Source: an uncultured Paracoccaceae bacterium (GTDB lineage: Bacteria; Pseudomonadota; Alphaproteobacteria; Rhodobacterales; Rhodobacteraceae). Taken from it: a stretch of 59,901 nucleotides of DNA. Below, piece after piece: positions 43,507 through 52,207 of the stretch. Within the stretch, counting starts at the first letter, position 1. Each line of letters opens with the position of its first letter. Location: assembly GCA_937146765.1 (NCBI GenBank), contig CAKZRP010000047.1, forward strand, positions 1 through 59,901, read 5' to 3'. The translations under genes and the position numbers were made by a program. The notes beneath the pieces were generated by a model. That model had not been told where the DNA came from, ran no database searches, and saw nothing but the letters and a program-made list of their open reading frames with translations.

Positions 43507-44160
43507 TCATGTGCGCTGGAACACCAGCGTGAGGTTATGTGCAGGCATCTCGAGCCTGGCGCTTAGCACCAGCCCGCAGGAGGCAGCCCATGTCGCCACT
43601 GTGTCCACATCCTTGTAGCCGATATCGGGGTCATGGGTCTGCAAGGCGGCGTCGAAACTCTGATCCCCTTCGCTCACCAGAAAGCCGGCGCGGCGAAAGG
43701 GACCATAGACCAGCATCCGCCCCCCAGGGGCCAGCGCTTGACGGGCTTCAGCCAGCAGGACACGCGTTTCTTCGGCGCTGACGAGATGCAGCAGGTTGGC
43801 CAGCATGATCAGATCGAAGGGGCCGATCAGCGCCCCCCAGCCGGGCGCGGTCGCATCCAGCGCAACCGCCCTGGCCACGTTCGCGAGACCGGCCTCGGTC
43901 ACATAGGCGTCGATGCTGGCGCGTCTGGCCGGATCGATGTCGCTGGGATGCCAGGCAAGGCCGGGCAGGGCCCCGGCAAAGCCGGTCACATGTTGGCCGG
44001 TGCCGCTGGCGATCTCCAGGGCCTGTCCTTTCCGGGGGGAATGGGCCTGCAGGACCTCTATCAATGGGGCAAGGTTGCGGGCGGCGGCGGGGGCAAAGAG
44101 CTTGCCGCCTTCTGCGTCCTCGGCCACCGAGGCCTGGCCGGGTACCGAACGGAATGGCAT
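43507..44160 (-). CDS. DUF938 SAM-dependent methyltransferase
   Basis: A 217-residue class I methyltransferase. AEGGKLFAPAAARNLAPLIE and LEIASGTGQHVTGFAGALPG give motif I (E-x-G-x-G-x-G variant). AWHPSDIDPARRAS follows as motif II, then FDLIMLANLLHLVSAEETRV and LAPGGRMLVYGPFRRAG. The DUF938 family has no known substrate. The ATG at 44160 shares a base with the stop of the upstream flavoprotein gene (TGATG), so translation is probably coupled. Confidence 0.92.
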   Translation of the reverse strand: MPFRSVPGQASVAEDAEGGKLFAPAAARNLAPLIEVLQAHSPRKGQALEIASGTGQHVTGFAGALPGLAWHPSDIDPARRASIDAYVTEAGLANVARAVALDATAPGWGALIGPFDLIMLANLLHLVSAEETRVLLAEARQALAPGGRMLVYGPFRRAGFLVSEGDQSFDAALQTHDPDIGYKDVDTVATWAASCGLVLSARLEMPAHNLTLVFQRT

Positions 44161-45245
44161 CAGAGCAACCTTCCGGGCGCAAGGGCGGCAAGCAATGCCG
44201 GGTCGAACTCCGGGCGGCGACCGGCGATCAGATCCCCCAGGAGCCGGGCCGAGGCCGGGGCGCTCTGGAACCCGTAGCCCCCTTGGCCCGCGTACCACCA
44301 GAACCCTTCGACGCGGGGATCCGCTCCAAAGACAGGAACTCCGTCGGGGGCAAAGGTCCGCAAACCTGCCCAACTGGTTTCTACACGGGTCACGGGCGTC
44401 GTGACCATTTCCTCGTAGCGAGCCAGTCCCTCGGCCAGCACCATGTCATCCGCCCAGGCGTCCATCGGCGCGACCTCTTCCGCATCGGCGGGCGATACGA
44501 GGAGTTTTCCCGCCTGTGGCTTGGCATACCAGCCTTCGCCCGCGCCCATCAACATGGGCCAATGGGTCACGTCGTGGCCTCCGGGGGCGGGGAGCTGCGC
44601 CATCGAGCGGCGTTTTGGCTGCAACCCCAGCGGGGCAAGCCCTGCCATCTCGGCGATGACATCGGCCCAGGCCCCGGCAGCATTGACGATCTGGCGGGCC
44701 TCATGGGTCTCGCTGCACGTTGTGACCCGCCAGCCCTGGGCGGTGCGGGAGATGGCCGTGACCTCCTGCTGGGTCCGGGTCTCGCCTCCGGCCTGGCGCA
44801 GGGCTTTGGTCCAATCCATCATCAGCCGGTCTGTGTCGATGTCCTGTGCCGTCTCATGCGCCGCCGCGCGGCTCACCACCGCGGGGTTCAGGATGGGGAC
44901 GCAGGCAAAGGCCTCCTCAGGCGGAATTTCCTCCAGATCCAACTCGCGCAGATCCGCGTCAAAGGCCGCATCCTGGTCTGGCTTGCCCACCAGCATCAGC
45001 CCACGCGGGCTGAGGTAGCTGTCTTGACCATCCGTCTGGCTTTCAAAAAAGCAACGGCTGGCGGCGCTGAGGGCTTTGATTGCAGCCGGTCCGTAGTCTT
45101 CTTCGAACATTGCGGCAGATCGGCCCGAAGCATGGGTGCCGAGTGCCTCCTCACGCTCCAGAAGCCGCACCGAACCAAGCTTGGCCAATTGGGCCCCGGC
45201 GCCAATCCCGGCGACGCCACCACCAATGACAAGGAAATCGATCAT
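44160..45245 (-). CDS. FAD-dependent amino-acid oxidase/dehydrogenase (DAO family)
   Basis: A 361-residue DAO-superfamily flavoprotein. The dinucleotide motif is IDFLVIGGGVAGIGAGAQLA, followed by LEREEALGTHASGRSAAMFE. The C-terminal flavin contact is WAGLRTFAPDGVPVFGADPR and WWYAGQGGYGFQSAPASARL. It resembles D-arginine dehydrogenase (DauA) and glycine/sarcosine oxidase-like enzymes, but the substrate is not determined. It sits between an aldo/keto reductase and a DUF938 methyltransferase, with ATGA and TGATG overlaps, so the three act as one transcript. Confidence 0.9.
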   Translation of the reverse strand: MIDFLVIGGGVAGIGAGAQLAKLGSVRLLEREEALGTHASGRSAAMFEEDYGPAAIKALSAASRCFFESQTDGQDSYLSPRGLMLVGKPDQDAAFDADLRELDLEEIPPEEAFACVPILNPAVVSRAAAHETAQDIDTDRLMMDWTKALRQAGGETRTQQEVTAISRTAQGWRVTTCSETHEARQIVNAAGAWADVIAEMAGLAPLGLQPKRRSMAQLPAPGGHDVTHWPMLMGAGEGWYAKPQAGKLLVSPADAEEVAPMDAWADDMVLAEGLARYEEMVTTPVTRVETSWAGLRTFAPDGVPVFGADPRVEGFWWYAGQGGYGFQSAPASARLLGDLIAGRRPEFDPALLAALAPGRLL

Positions 45246-46189
45246 GCTTCCTCCAGCCGGTCGGTGGCCGGGGCCGGACGCGGGCTCAGGGCTGCAATGC
45301 GGGCGTAAAGATCCGGCGTCATCTCGAAGGTAATCGCGGCCAGCGAAGGCGCAAGTTGCTCCGCTGACCGGGCCGACAGGATCGGCACCGGGTGTATCGG
45401 GTGGGCGGCGGCCCAGGCCACCGCCAATGTTGCCGGATCGGTTCCAATCTCCTTGGCCAGGGCAAGCAGGTCCGTGGCGCACCGATACATCCACTCTTGC
45501 CCGTAACGTGCGGCATAGCGGGCATCTTCCTTCAGCCGACCGGACCCGCCATGGGCATATTTTCCGGTCAGGAGCCCGCCCCCCAGCGGCGAATATGGCA
45601 CCGGCAGGATGGCCTGATCGGCGCACATCGGCAGGATTTCCACTTCCGCCTGCCGCTTCACCAGCGAATACATCGGCTGCAGAACGTCGATGGTCAGCCC
45701 CATCCGTTCTGCGATGGCGACCGCCTTCATCACCTGCCAGGCGGCAAAGTTCGACAGGCCTACATGGCGGATCAACCCGGCCTGCTTCAGCTCGGCAAAG
45801 CAGGTGAGAGTCTCCTCCAACGGCGTGTCGGGGTCAAAGCGGTGCAAGTACAACAGATCGACCGAGTCGAGCTTCAACCGTGCGCGGCAAGTGTCGAATT
45901 GCGCTCGCATATTCTCCTCGCTGCCGCCTCCGGCCATGCCCACCTTGGTTGCGATAAAGAGGCTCCCTCGCTCTTCCGCGATCAGACGGCCGAGGATCTC
46001 CTCGCTGGCGCCCTCGGTATAGACATAGCCGGTGTCGAAATGGCGCAGCCCCTGCGCGCGGCTGGCTTCATACATGGCCGCGGAGGCCGCCTCGTCGGCG
46101 CGACCGCCGAACTGCATGGTGCCAAAGGCAAAACGACCGATGTCATGGCCATCAAGGGTGGTGAGCGGGGGGCGCTGGATCTGTGTCAT
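45242..46189 (-). CDS. Aldo/keto reductase
   Basis: A 315-residue NADPH-dependent (beta/alpha)8 oxidoreductase. Catalytic residues are D52, Y57 (HFDTGYVYTEG), K82 (FIATKVGMAG) and H116 (VDLLYLHRFDPDTPLEETLT). The cofactor-binding end includes LPVPYSPLGGGLLTGKYA. Substrate unknown. It is first gene of the three-gene operon with the DAO protein and the DUF938 methyltransferase. The ATG at 46189 was chosen over a 20-residue longer frame that lacks homology. Confidence 0.93.
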   Translation of the reverse strand: MTQIQRPPLTTLDGHDIGRFAFGTMQFGGRADEAASAAMYEASRAQGLRHFDTGYVYTEGASEEILGRLIAEERGSLFIATKVGMAGGGSEENMRAQFDTCRARLKLDSVDLLYLHRFDPDTPLEETLTCFAELKQAGLIRHVGLSNFAAWQVMKAVAIAERMGLTIDVLQPMYSLVKRQAEVEILPMCADQAILPVPYSPLGGGLLTGKYAHGGSGRLKEDARYAARYGQEWMYRCATDLLALAKEIGTDPATLAVAWAAAHPIHPVPILSARSAEQLAPSLAAITFEMTPDLYARIAALSPRPAPATDRLEEA

Positions 46190-46307
46190 GGGCGGACAGT
46201 GACACGGGGGCAGGGCGCGGGGCAACGGGGATTTTAAAAGGGGGATCACGCGGCACGCGCTCGAACGTGAGTGGATATTTCAAACGCTTGGCGATAGGAG
46301 TTCATGC

Positions 46308-46919
46308 ATGTTTGACGCGCGCCTTCGCCCTCTGATAGATCCCCCTTTGAACGCTCTGGGCGCTCGTTTGGCGCGACTTGGGGTGACGGCCAATCAGGTC
46401 ACCTTGCTGGGGCTTGCGCTGGGGCTTTTGTCGGCGGCGGTGATCGCGCTTGGTGCGCCGGGCTGGGCTTTGCTGCCCTTGCTGGCCTCGCGGCTGGCCG
46501 ATGGGCTGGACGGCGCGGTGGCCCGCAGCCGGTCCCCAAGCGACTTTGGCGGCTATCTCGATATCGTCTGTGATTTTGTCTTCTACGGTGCGGTGCCCTT
46601 GGGCTTTGTGGCGCTGGCGCCGGAGGCGAACGGCCTCGCAGGCGCCTTCCTCCTGTGCAGTTTTTACACCAATGGCGCGAGCTTTCTCGGCTATGCGGTC
46701 TTGGCGGAAAAACGCGAGATGGTGAGCACGGCGCGCGGGGTGAAAACGCTCTATTTTACCGGCGGAATTCTAGAAGGGGCGGAGACGATTGGCTTCTTTG
46801 TGCTCCTGTGCCTCTGGCCCTCAGGCTTTGCGCCCTTGGCCTATGCCTTTGGTAGCCTGTGTTTCATCACGGCCCTGTCGCGGGTGCTCTTGGCGGCACG
46901 GGTGTTCTCCGATCGCTGA
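46308..46919 (+). CDS. CDP-alcohol phosphatidyltransferase family protein
   Basis: A 203-residue integral membrane enzyme with about six helices. The catalytic motif of the CDP-alcohol class runs from D65 to D89: LADGLDGAVARSRSPSDFGG then YLDIVCDF, with D65, D68, G69, A72, R73, G81, D85 and D89. It joins a CDP-activated head or lipid to an alcohol (as PgsA or Pcs do); the partner alcohol cannot be told, and its sequence is unlike canonical PgsA or PssA. TAGGAG lies 7 bases before the ATG. It is divergent from the aldo/keto reductase operon. Confidence 0.9.
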   Translation: MFDARLRPLIDPPLNALGARLARLGVTANQVTLLGLALGLLSAAVIALGAPGWALLPLLASRLADGLDGAVARSRSPSDFGGYLDIVCDFVFYGAVPLGFVALAPEANGLAGAFLLCSFYTNGASFLGYAVLAEKREMVSTARGVKTLYFTGGILEGAETIGFFVLLCLWPSGFAPLAYAFGSLCFITALSRVLLAARVFSDR

Positions 46920-46965
46920 TCGCTCGTCCAGTCGCGGAGGGGCGCTCCCGCCACTTCGGGTCCCC

Positions 46966-47138
46966 TGGTCCTTACGGACCAGAGCCTCCCTCAGCGTTGG
47001 GCCTGGCCTTTTGTCCGGGTTTTCCGGACAAAAGGCCGCCGCGCGGGCTCCCAACGGGAGCCCGCGCGGCCACCCCCAACTGGCGTGAAGGCGCAGGCTT
47101 GCCTGCGGATTTATCGACGGGCGGGAGCCCCCCCGCCC
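46966..47138. repeat. Cluster of four perfect hairpins, two of them abutting
   Basis: TGGTCC/GGACCA (46966-46981, loop TTAC). GGCCTTTTGTCCGG (47005-47018) with its complement at 47024-47037: 14 pairs, loop GTTTT. GCCGCGCGGGCTCCC (47038-47052) with its complement at 47056-47070: 15 pairs, loop AAC. GGGCGGG/CCCGCCC (47119-47138). The second and third touch without a spacer. The first may serve as terminator of the CDP-alcohol gene; the rest resemble REP-type or sRNA structures. Confidence 0.8.
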
Positions 47139-47312
47139 TTGGCGCGCGAAACGGTTTCGGCCGTGTTAACGCCCCTTGCCTCCCCTAGATCTATGCGCCC
47201 GCGTCTGAAGCAACGCGCAGAAAAAGTATCACCCTGCCTGACCCGTCGTTTCGCGCGCGACACAATGCAGCAGCCTTGCCGACCTATCGGCGCTCGTATT
47301 CTCAGGGCCTCA

Positions 47313-47346
47313 ACACAAAAAGACCCGCCCAAAACCGGGCGGGTCT
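47313..47346 (-). terminator. Intrinsic terminator of the xdh-BMP operon
   Basis: AGACCCGCCC (47321-47330) pairs over ten bases with GGGCGGGTCT (47337-47346). On the minus strand the stem is followed by TTTTGTGT. It lies 26 bases after the BMP stop codon. Confidence 0.92.
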
Positions 47347-47371
47347 CTCCAAATCCTAACGGAACAGCGGC

Positions 47372-48448
47372 TTATTCCGGAATGCTGCCTTCGATGCCTT
47401 CGACATAGAAGTTCATGCCCGCGAGGGTGCCGTCATCGGCGGTCTCGCCCTCACCAAGGAAGTCGGAACCGTCCTGCTTTTTCAGCGGGCCGGTGAAGGG
47501 GTGGTATTCGCCCGATGCGATCTTGGCCATCAGCGCTTCGGCCTCTGCCTTCACTTCGGCCGGAACCGCGTCTGTGATCTCGCCGATGCCGACCATGCCG
47601 GCGCCGATGCCGTCCCAGGTGTCTACGCTCGCCCAGGTGCCGTCCATCACGGCCTTGGTGCGCGCGATGTAGTAGGGCGCCCAGTTGTCGATGATGGAGG
47701 AGATTCGCGGAGCGGGCGCGTATTCGATCATGTCGGAAGCCTGGCCGAAGGTGTAGACATTGCCCGCCGCCTGCGCAGCGGCCTGAGGCGCGGTGGAGTC
47801 GGTGTGCTGCAGGATCACGTCCGCGCCCTGTTCGATCAGCACCTTGGCTGCGTCCGCTTCTTTCGCCGGGTCAAACCAGGTGAAGGCCCAAACGATCTTG
47901 AACTGGACGTCCGGGTTCACTTTCTTGGCGTGGATATAGGCAGAGTTGATGCCGCGGATCACTTCCGGGATCGGGTAGGAGCCGATGTAACCGATCACGT
48001 TCGACTTGGTCATCCGGCCCGCAATGGTGCCCTGCACCGCGCGACCTTCGTAGAAGCGGGCGGAATAGGTGGAGACATTGTTGGCGCGCTTGTAGCCGGT
48101 GGCGTGCTCGAACTTCACATCCGGGAATTTCGCCGCCACGTTGATGGTCGGGTCCATGTAACCAAAGGAGGTGGTGAAGATCAGGTTGGCACCCTGCAGC
48201 GCCATCTGGGTGATCACACGCTCGGCGTCGGGGCCTTCGGCCACGTTCTCCACATAGACGGTCTCGACCTTGTCGCCGAATTCCTTTTCCACGGCCAAAC
48301 GGCCCTGGTTGTGCTCATAGGTCCAGCCGCCATCGCCCACCGGGCCGACATAGACAAAGCCCACTTTGGTCTTGTCCTGCGCCAGCGCACCGCCAGCTGC
48401 AAGACCGAGCGCGATCGCCGCACCGGCAAGAAGTTTTGCGAATTTCAT
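47372..48448 (-). CDS. BMP-family ABC transporter substrate-binding protein (nucleoside/purine class)
   Basis: A 358-residue periplasmic protein with signal peptide MKFAKLLAGAAIALGLAAGG, cleaved after ALA. KVGFVYVGPVGDGGWTYEHN, FTTSFGYMDPTINVAAKFPD and VWAFTWFDPAKEADAAKVLI are typical of the basic-membrane-protein/PnrA family, which binds nucleosides or purine bases. It lacks the lipoprotein Cys seen in Gram-positive relatives. It is the last gene of the run that starts with xdhA, which argues for a xanthine, hypoxanthine or purine nucleoside ligand (inference). Confidence 0.93.
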   Translation of the reverse strand: MKFAKLLAGAAIALGLAAGGALAQDKTKVGFVYVGPVGDGGWTYEHNQGRLAVEKEFGDKVETVYVENVAEGPDAERVITQMALQGANLIFTTSFGYMDPTINVAAKFPDVKFEHATGYKRANNVSTYSARFYEGRAVQGTIAGRMTKSNVIGYIGSYPIPEVIRGINSAYIHAKKVNPDVQFKIVWAFTWFDPAKEADAAKVLIEQGADVILQHTDSTAPQAAAQAAGNVYTFGQASDMIEYAPAPRISSIIDNWAPYYIARTKAVMDGTWASVDTWDGIGAGMVGIGEITDAVPAEVKAEAEALMAKIASGEYHPFTGPLKKQDGSDFLGEGETADDGTLAGMNFYVEGIEGSIPE

Positions 48449-48566
48449 ACTTGGGTTCCCCCTGATTGGTTTCCTTTGGATCCGCCCCGGTTATCCCCCG
48501 AGGCTGGACGTCTTATGGTTCCCCGTAAGGCCACAACAGGCTCTGACGAGGACACGCCCCCCGGAA

Positions 48567-49487
48567 TTAGCGGGAGGCGTGGAAGCTCCGGCCGAGCGAC
48601 GCAGGTGCGTTGCTCTTGTCGGCAGAAAGAATGACGAGCACCAGAATGGTGATCAGATAGGGCGACATTGCCAGATACTCGACCGGAATGGCAACGCCTG
48701 CTGCCTGCAGATTAAGCTGCAACACGGTGATGCCGCCAAAAAGATAGGCACCAAGCAGGGCGCGCCAGGGCTTCCAGCTGGCAAATACCACGAGCGCAAG
48801 GGCAATCCAGCCCACACCGGCGGTCATGCCCTCGGTCCATTGCGGCACACGGATCAGGCTGATGTAAGCGCCCCCGAGACCGGCGCAGGCGCCCCCGAAG
48901 AGGATCGCCAGCGTGCGAATTTTGACGACCTTATAGCCAAGCGCATGGGCGGCTTCGTGGTTCTCGCCCACCGCGCGCAGGATCAGACCGATGCGGGAAT
49001 ATTTCAGCACCGCCCAGACCACCGCCGTGAGCGCGATCCCGAAGTAGAGCACGATGTCATGCGAGAACAGGATGCGCCCCAGCACGGGCAGGTCGGACAG
49101 GACAGGAATGTCGATCCGCCCCATCGCGGGCGGCTTCACGCCGACGTATTTCTGCCCCATCAGGGCCGAGAGCCCGAGGCCAAACAGGGTGAGCGCGAGA
49201 CCCGAAGCCACCTGATTGGCCAGCGCAATCTGCGACAGCACCACAAACAGCAGCGACAACAGCGCCCCGGCACCAGCGGCCGCGACAAACCCCATCAGGG
49301 GCGATCCGCTCTCCACCGCGGCGGCAAAACCCGCGATGGCACCGGTGATCATCATCCCCTCCACCCCGAGGTTCAAAACGCCGGCTTTTTCGACCACCAA
49401 TTCCCCAATGGCTGCCAGCAACAAGGGCGTCGCCGCCACCATTAACGAGGCAATAAGCAGGACCGGATTGATTGCAGACAAATCCAT
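48567..49487 (-). CDS. ABC transporter permease, BMP/nucleoside class (second subunit)
   Basis: A 306-residue permease of the BPD_transp_2 (branched-chain/ribose-like) fold with eight to ten helices. VVEKAGVLNLGVEGMMITGA and RAVGENHEAAHALGYKVVKI are highly characteristic of the NupQ/YufQ type. The start codon shares one base with the stop of the first permease (TGATG), so they are translationally coupled. Confidence 0.94.
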   Translation of the reverse strand: MDLSAINPVLLIASLMVAATPLLLAAIGELVVEKAGVLNLGVEGMMITGAIAGFAAAVESGSPLMGFVAAAGAGALLSLLFVVLSQIALANQVASGLALTLFGLGLSALMGQKYVGVKPPAMGRIDIPVLSDLPVLGRILFSHDIVLYFGIALTAVVWAVLKYSRIGLILRAVGENHEAAHALGYKVVKIRTLAILFGGACAGLGGAYISLIRVPQWTEGMTAGVGWIALALVVFASWKPWRALLGAYLFGGITVLQLNLQAAGVAIPVEYLAMSPYLITILVLVILSADKSNAPASLGRSFHASR

Positions 49488-50569
49488 CAGAGCGCCCCCT
49501 CGGTGCCAAGTTTGATGCGGTAGTTGGTCAAAAGGTCAAAGGCGAGGAGGAAGAACAGAAGCATCCCCTGAAACACCTGAATGGCCGCCGAGGGCAGGCC
49601 CAGATTGCCCTGCGCGATATCGCCGCCAATATAGGTCAGCGCCATCAACGCCCCCGCCAGCAAAATGCCCACCGGGTGCAACCGGCCCAGAAAGGCCACG
49701 ATGATCGCGGTAAACCCATAGCCGACGTTAAAGTCGATGGAGACCTGACCAGAAGGTCCGGAAACCTCGAACAGGCCCGCGAGCCCCGCCAAGGCTCCTG
49801 AGGTGCCAAGGCAGAACAGCACCAGACGCGCCGGTTTCACCCCGGCAAACTTCGCCGCCCGGGGCGCCTCGCCGGTCAGGCGGATGTGATAGCCGAGCAT
49901 GTGACGGTTGAGCAGGATATAGGCAAAGATCACTGCGATCAGCGCCGCCACCACACCCCAATGCATGCCCGAGCCGGCAATAATCTCGCCATTATGCGCC
50001 GACGCATATTGCTGCAGATTGCGCGAGCCGGGAAAGCCAAAGCCTTCGGGGTTTTTCAGCAGGCCGAGGGACATGGAGGCCAAAAACTGCTCCGCCACAT
50101 AGACCAGCATCAAGGAGACAAGGATCTCATTGGTGCCAAACCGGGTTTTCAAGACCGCCGGGATCATCGCCCAGGCCCAACCGCCAAAGGCGCCTGCAAG
50201 CACCATCAAGGGAAAGATGATCCAGCTTTCCATCGGATAAAAGGCAAGGCCAACCCCAGCCCCGGTCAAGGCGCCGATGATATATTGCCCCTCCGCGCCG
50301 ATGTTCCAGATCCCGGCGCGAAACCCCAGCGACAGGCCAATCGCGATCAGCACCAAGGGCGCGCCCTTCACCAGCAGCTGCGGGCGATAGTAAAAGGCGA
50401 ACTCGCCAAATACCGGCTCCCAAAAGATGGTGCGGATCGCCTCCACTGGATTTTTGCCGAGGGTGGCAAACAACAGCCCCCCCATCACCATGGTCGCCAG
50501 CACCGCCACCAGCGGCGTCGCCATCGACCAGGCCCGCGATGGCTGCGGTCTTTTCTCTAGCCGGATCAT
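49487..50569 (-). CDS. ABC transporter permease, BMP/nucleoside class (first subunit)
   Basis: A 360-residue permease of the NupP/YufP type. KGAPLVLIAIGLSLGFRAGI and WNIGAEGQYIIGALTG are the signature stretch, with LLNRHMLGYHIRLTGEAPRA later. The start at 50569 (MIRLEKRPQPSRAWSMATPL) was chosen; the 33-residue longer frame runs into the repeat-bearing gap upstream. That gap of about 117 bases carries a mini-element copy (50611-50650). Confidence 0.93.
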   Translation of the reverse strand: MIRLEKRPQPSRAWSMATPLVAVLATMVMGGLLFATLGKNPVEAIRTIFWEPVFGEFAFYYRPQLLVKGAPLVLIAIGLSLGFRAGIWNIGAEGQYIIGALTGAGVGLAFYPMESWIIFPLMVLAGAFGGWAWAMIPAVLKTRFGTNEILVSLMLVYVAEQFLASMSLGLLKNPEGFGFPGSRNLQQYASAHNGEIIAGSGMHWGVVAALIAVIFAYILLNRHMLGYHIRLTGEAPRAAKFAGVKPARLVLFCLGTSGALAGLAGLFEVSGPSGQVSIDFNVGYGFTAIIVAFLGRLHPVGILLAGALMALTYIGGDIAQGNLGLPSAAIQVFQGMLLFFLLAFDLLTNYRIKLGTEGAL

Positions 50570-50610
50570 CCCTTTTGTCCCTCTTGGCCGAAACTTTGCG
50601 TTCCGGTTCT

Positions 50611-50650
50611 TTTCATCTTCTTTAAAATATCCCCGCCGGAGGCTCCCGCC
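50611..50650 (+). repeat. Intergenic relative of the xdh mini-element
   Basis: TTTCATCTTCTTTAAAATAT, then CCCC and a GC-rich inverted part (GCCGGAGGCTCC). The first 24 bases match the head of the elements in xdhA and xdhB apart from a few bases around TTTA; the tail differs. It lies in the only sizeable gap between the ATPase and permease genes. Confidence 0.6.
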
Positions 50651-50686
50651 GCCCGCGTCCCGCGCCAAAGGCCCGCAGCCGACGTG

Positions 50687-52207
50687 CTAGACATGCGCCA
50701 CTTCCATGCCATGAGCACCGCCCATCATCAGGCCGATCTCATCCACCGTCAGCTCCGCCGTGGGGCGGGGGGCGGAGAGGCGCCCTTCGTTCAGGGCGGC
50801 GAAATTGTCGGAAATCTCCATCAGCTCATCCAGATCCTGACTGATGCAGATCACCGCAGCCCCGCCCGCCGCCAGATCCAGCAGCGCTTGCCGGATCGAG
50901 GCGGCCGCGGCGGCGTCCACGCCCCAGGTGGGTTGGTTCACCACCAGAACCTCGGGCCGTTGCAGGACCTCGCGGCCAATGACGAACTTCTGCAAGTTGC
51001 CTCCCGACAAGGAGCGCGCCGCATTGTCTGGCCCCGGCGTGCGCACGTCAAAGGCTTGGATGATCTTCTCGGCAAAGGCGCGTGTGGCGCCCCATTTCAA
51101 AAAGCCATTGCGCTCCAGCCCTTCGCGCACCGATCCGGTCAACAGTGCATTCTCCGTGAGGCTCATATCCGGCGCGGCCGCATGGCCCAGACGTTCCTCT
51201 GGCGCGGTCAGAACCCCGAGCGCGCGGCGCGCGGTGGGGCCCATATGGCCGATCGGCGCACCGTCGAACTTCACCGCATCGCGCGCGCAGGTCACCTCGC
51301 CGGACATCACCGACAACAGCTCATCCTGGCCATTGCCCGCCACCCCGCCGATGCCGAGGATCTCGCCCCGGCGCACGGTCAGATGCACGTTCTTGAGCGC
51401 GGTGCCAAAGGCCGAAGGGGCAGGCACCGAGAGGCCGGAGATATCCAGCGCCACATCCCCAAATTCGCGCACCCCGCGCTCCGGCGTCTTCAGCGCCGTG
51501 CCCACCATCAGCTCCGCCATATCGCGGGCCGAGGTCTCGGCGGGTATACATTCGCCGACGTTCTTGCCCAGCCGCAGGATCGTCGCATGATCACAAAGCG
51601 CGCGGATCTCCTCCAGCTTGTGCGAAATATAAAGGATCGAGGTGCCTTCGGATTTCAGCTTGCGCAGGGTCTGAAACAGGATCTGCACCTCTTGCGGCGT
51701 CAGAACCGAGGTGGGCTCGTCCATGATCAACAGCTTGGGGTCCTGCAACAGACAGCGAATGATCTCCACCCGCTGACGCTCCCCCGCCGAAAGATCCCCC
51801 ACCGTGCGGAATGGATCGAGCGGCAGGCCATAGGTCTCGGAGACCTCGCGAATGCGCGCCGCCAGATCGCGCAGGGGCGGCGGGTTCTCCATCCCCAGCG
51901 CGATGTTCTCCGCCACATTGAGCGCATCAAACAGCGAGAAATGCTGAAACACCATGGCAATACCATCGGCCCGCGCGGCCCGAGGCTCCGCCGGTTCATA
52001 GGGCGCACCGCGCAGGGTCATCCGGCCACTGTCGGGCTTCACCAGACCGTAGATCATCTTCACCAGCGTCGACTTGCCCGCGCCGTTTTCGCCCAACAGC
52101 GCATGAACCTCGCCGGTGCCGATGGTAAAGGAGACATGGTCGTTGGCCACCACGCCGGGATAGGCCTTGGTCAGGCCCTCGATGGTCAGAAGGGGAGGCG
52201 TGCTCAC
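50687..52207 (-). CDS. ABC transporter ATP-binding protein with two ABC modules, BMP/nucleoside class
   Basis: A 506-residue duplicated ATPase of the RbsA/NupO type. Module 1 has Walker A ALLGENGAGKSTLVKMIYGL, signature DLSAGERQRVEIIRCLL and Walker B LLIMDEPTS. Module 2 has IGGVAGNGQDELLSVM, where the Walker A Lys is missing, and signature RSLSGGNLQKFVIGRE. It energises the two permeases downstream. The start is a GTG at 52207 that overlaps the xdhC stop (GTGA). Confidence 0.94.
   Translation of the reverse strand: MSTPPLLTIEGLTKAYPGVVANDHVSFTIGTGEVHALLGENGAGKSTLVKMIYGLVKPDSGRMTLRGAPYEPAEPRAARADGIAMVFQHFSLFDALNVAENIALGMENPPPLRDLAARIREVSETYGLPLDPFRTVGDLSAGERQRVEIIRCLLQDPKLLIMDEPTSVLTPQEVQILFQTLRKLKSEGTSILYISHKLEEIRALCDHATILRLGKNVGECIPAETSARDMAELMVGTALKTPERGVREFGDVALDISGLSVPAPSAFGTALKNVHLTVRRGEILGIGGVAGNGQDELLSVMSGEVTCARDAVKFDGAPIGHMGPTARRALGVLTAPEERLGHAAAPDMSLTENALLTGSVREGLERNGFLKWGATRAFAEKIIQAFDVRTPGPDNAARSLSGGNLQKFVIGREVLQRPEVLVVNQPTWGVDAAAAASIRQALLDLAAGGAAVICISQDLDELMEISDNFAALNEGRLSAPRPTAELTVDEIGLMMGGAHGMEVAHV

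Larger units (their letters stand above)
46920..47371. other. Gene-free region rich in strong hairpins
   Basis: These 452 bases separate the CDP-alcohol transferase from the end of the BMP operon. No coding sequence is supported. It contains four perfect inverted repeats between 46966 and 47138, listed separately, and the operon terminator near its right end. Confidence 0.7.
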
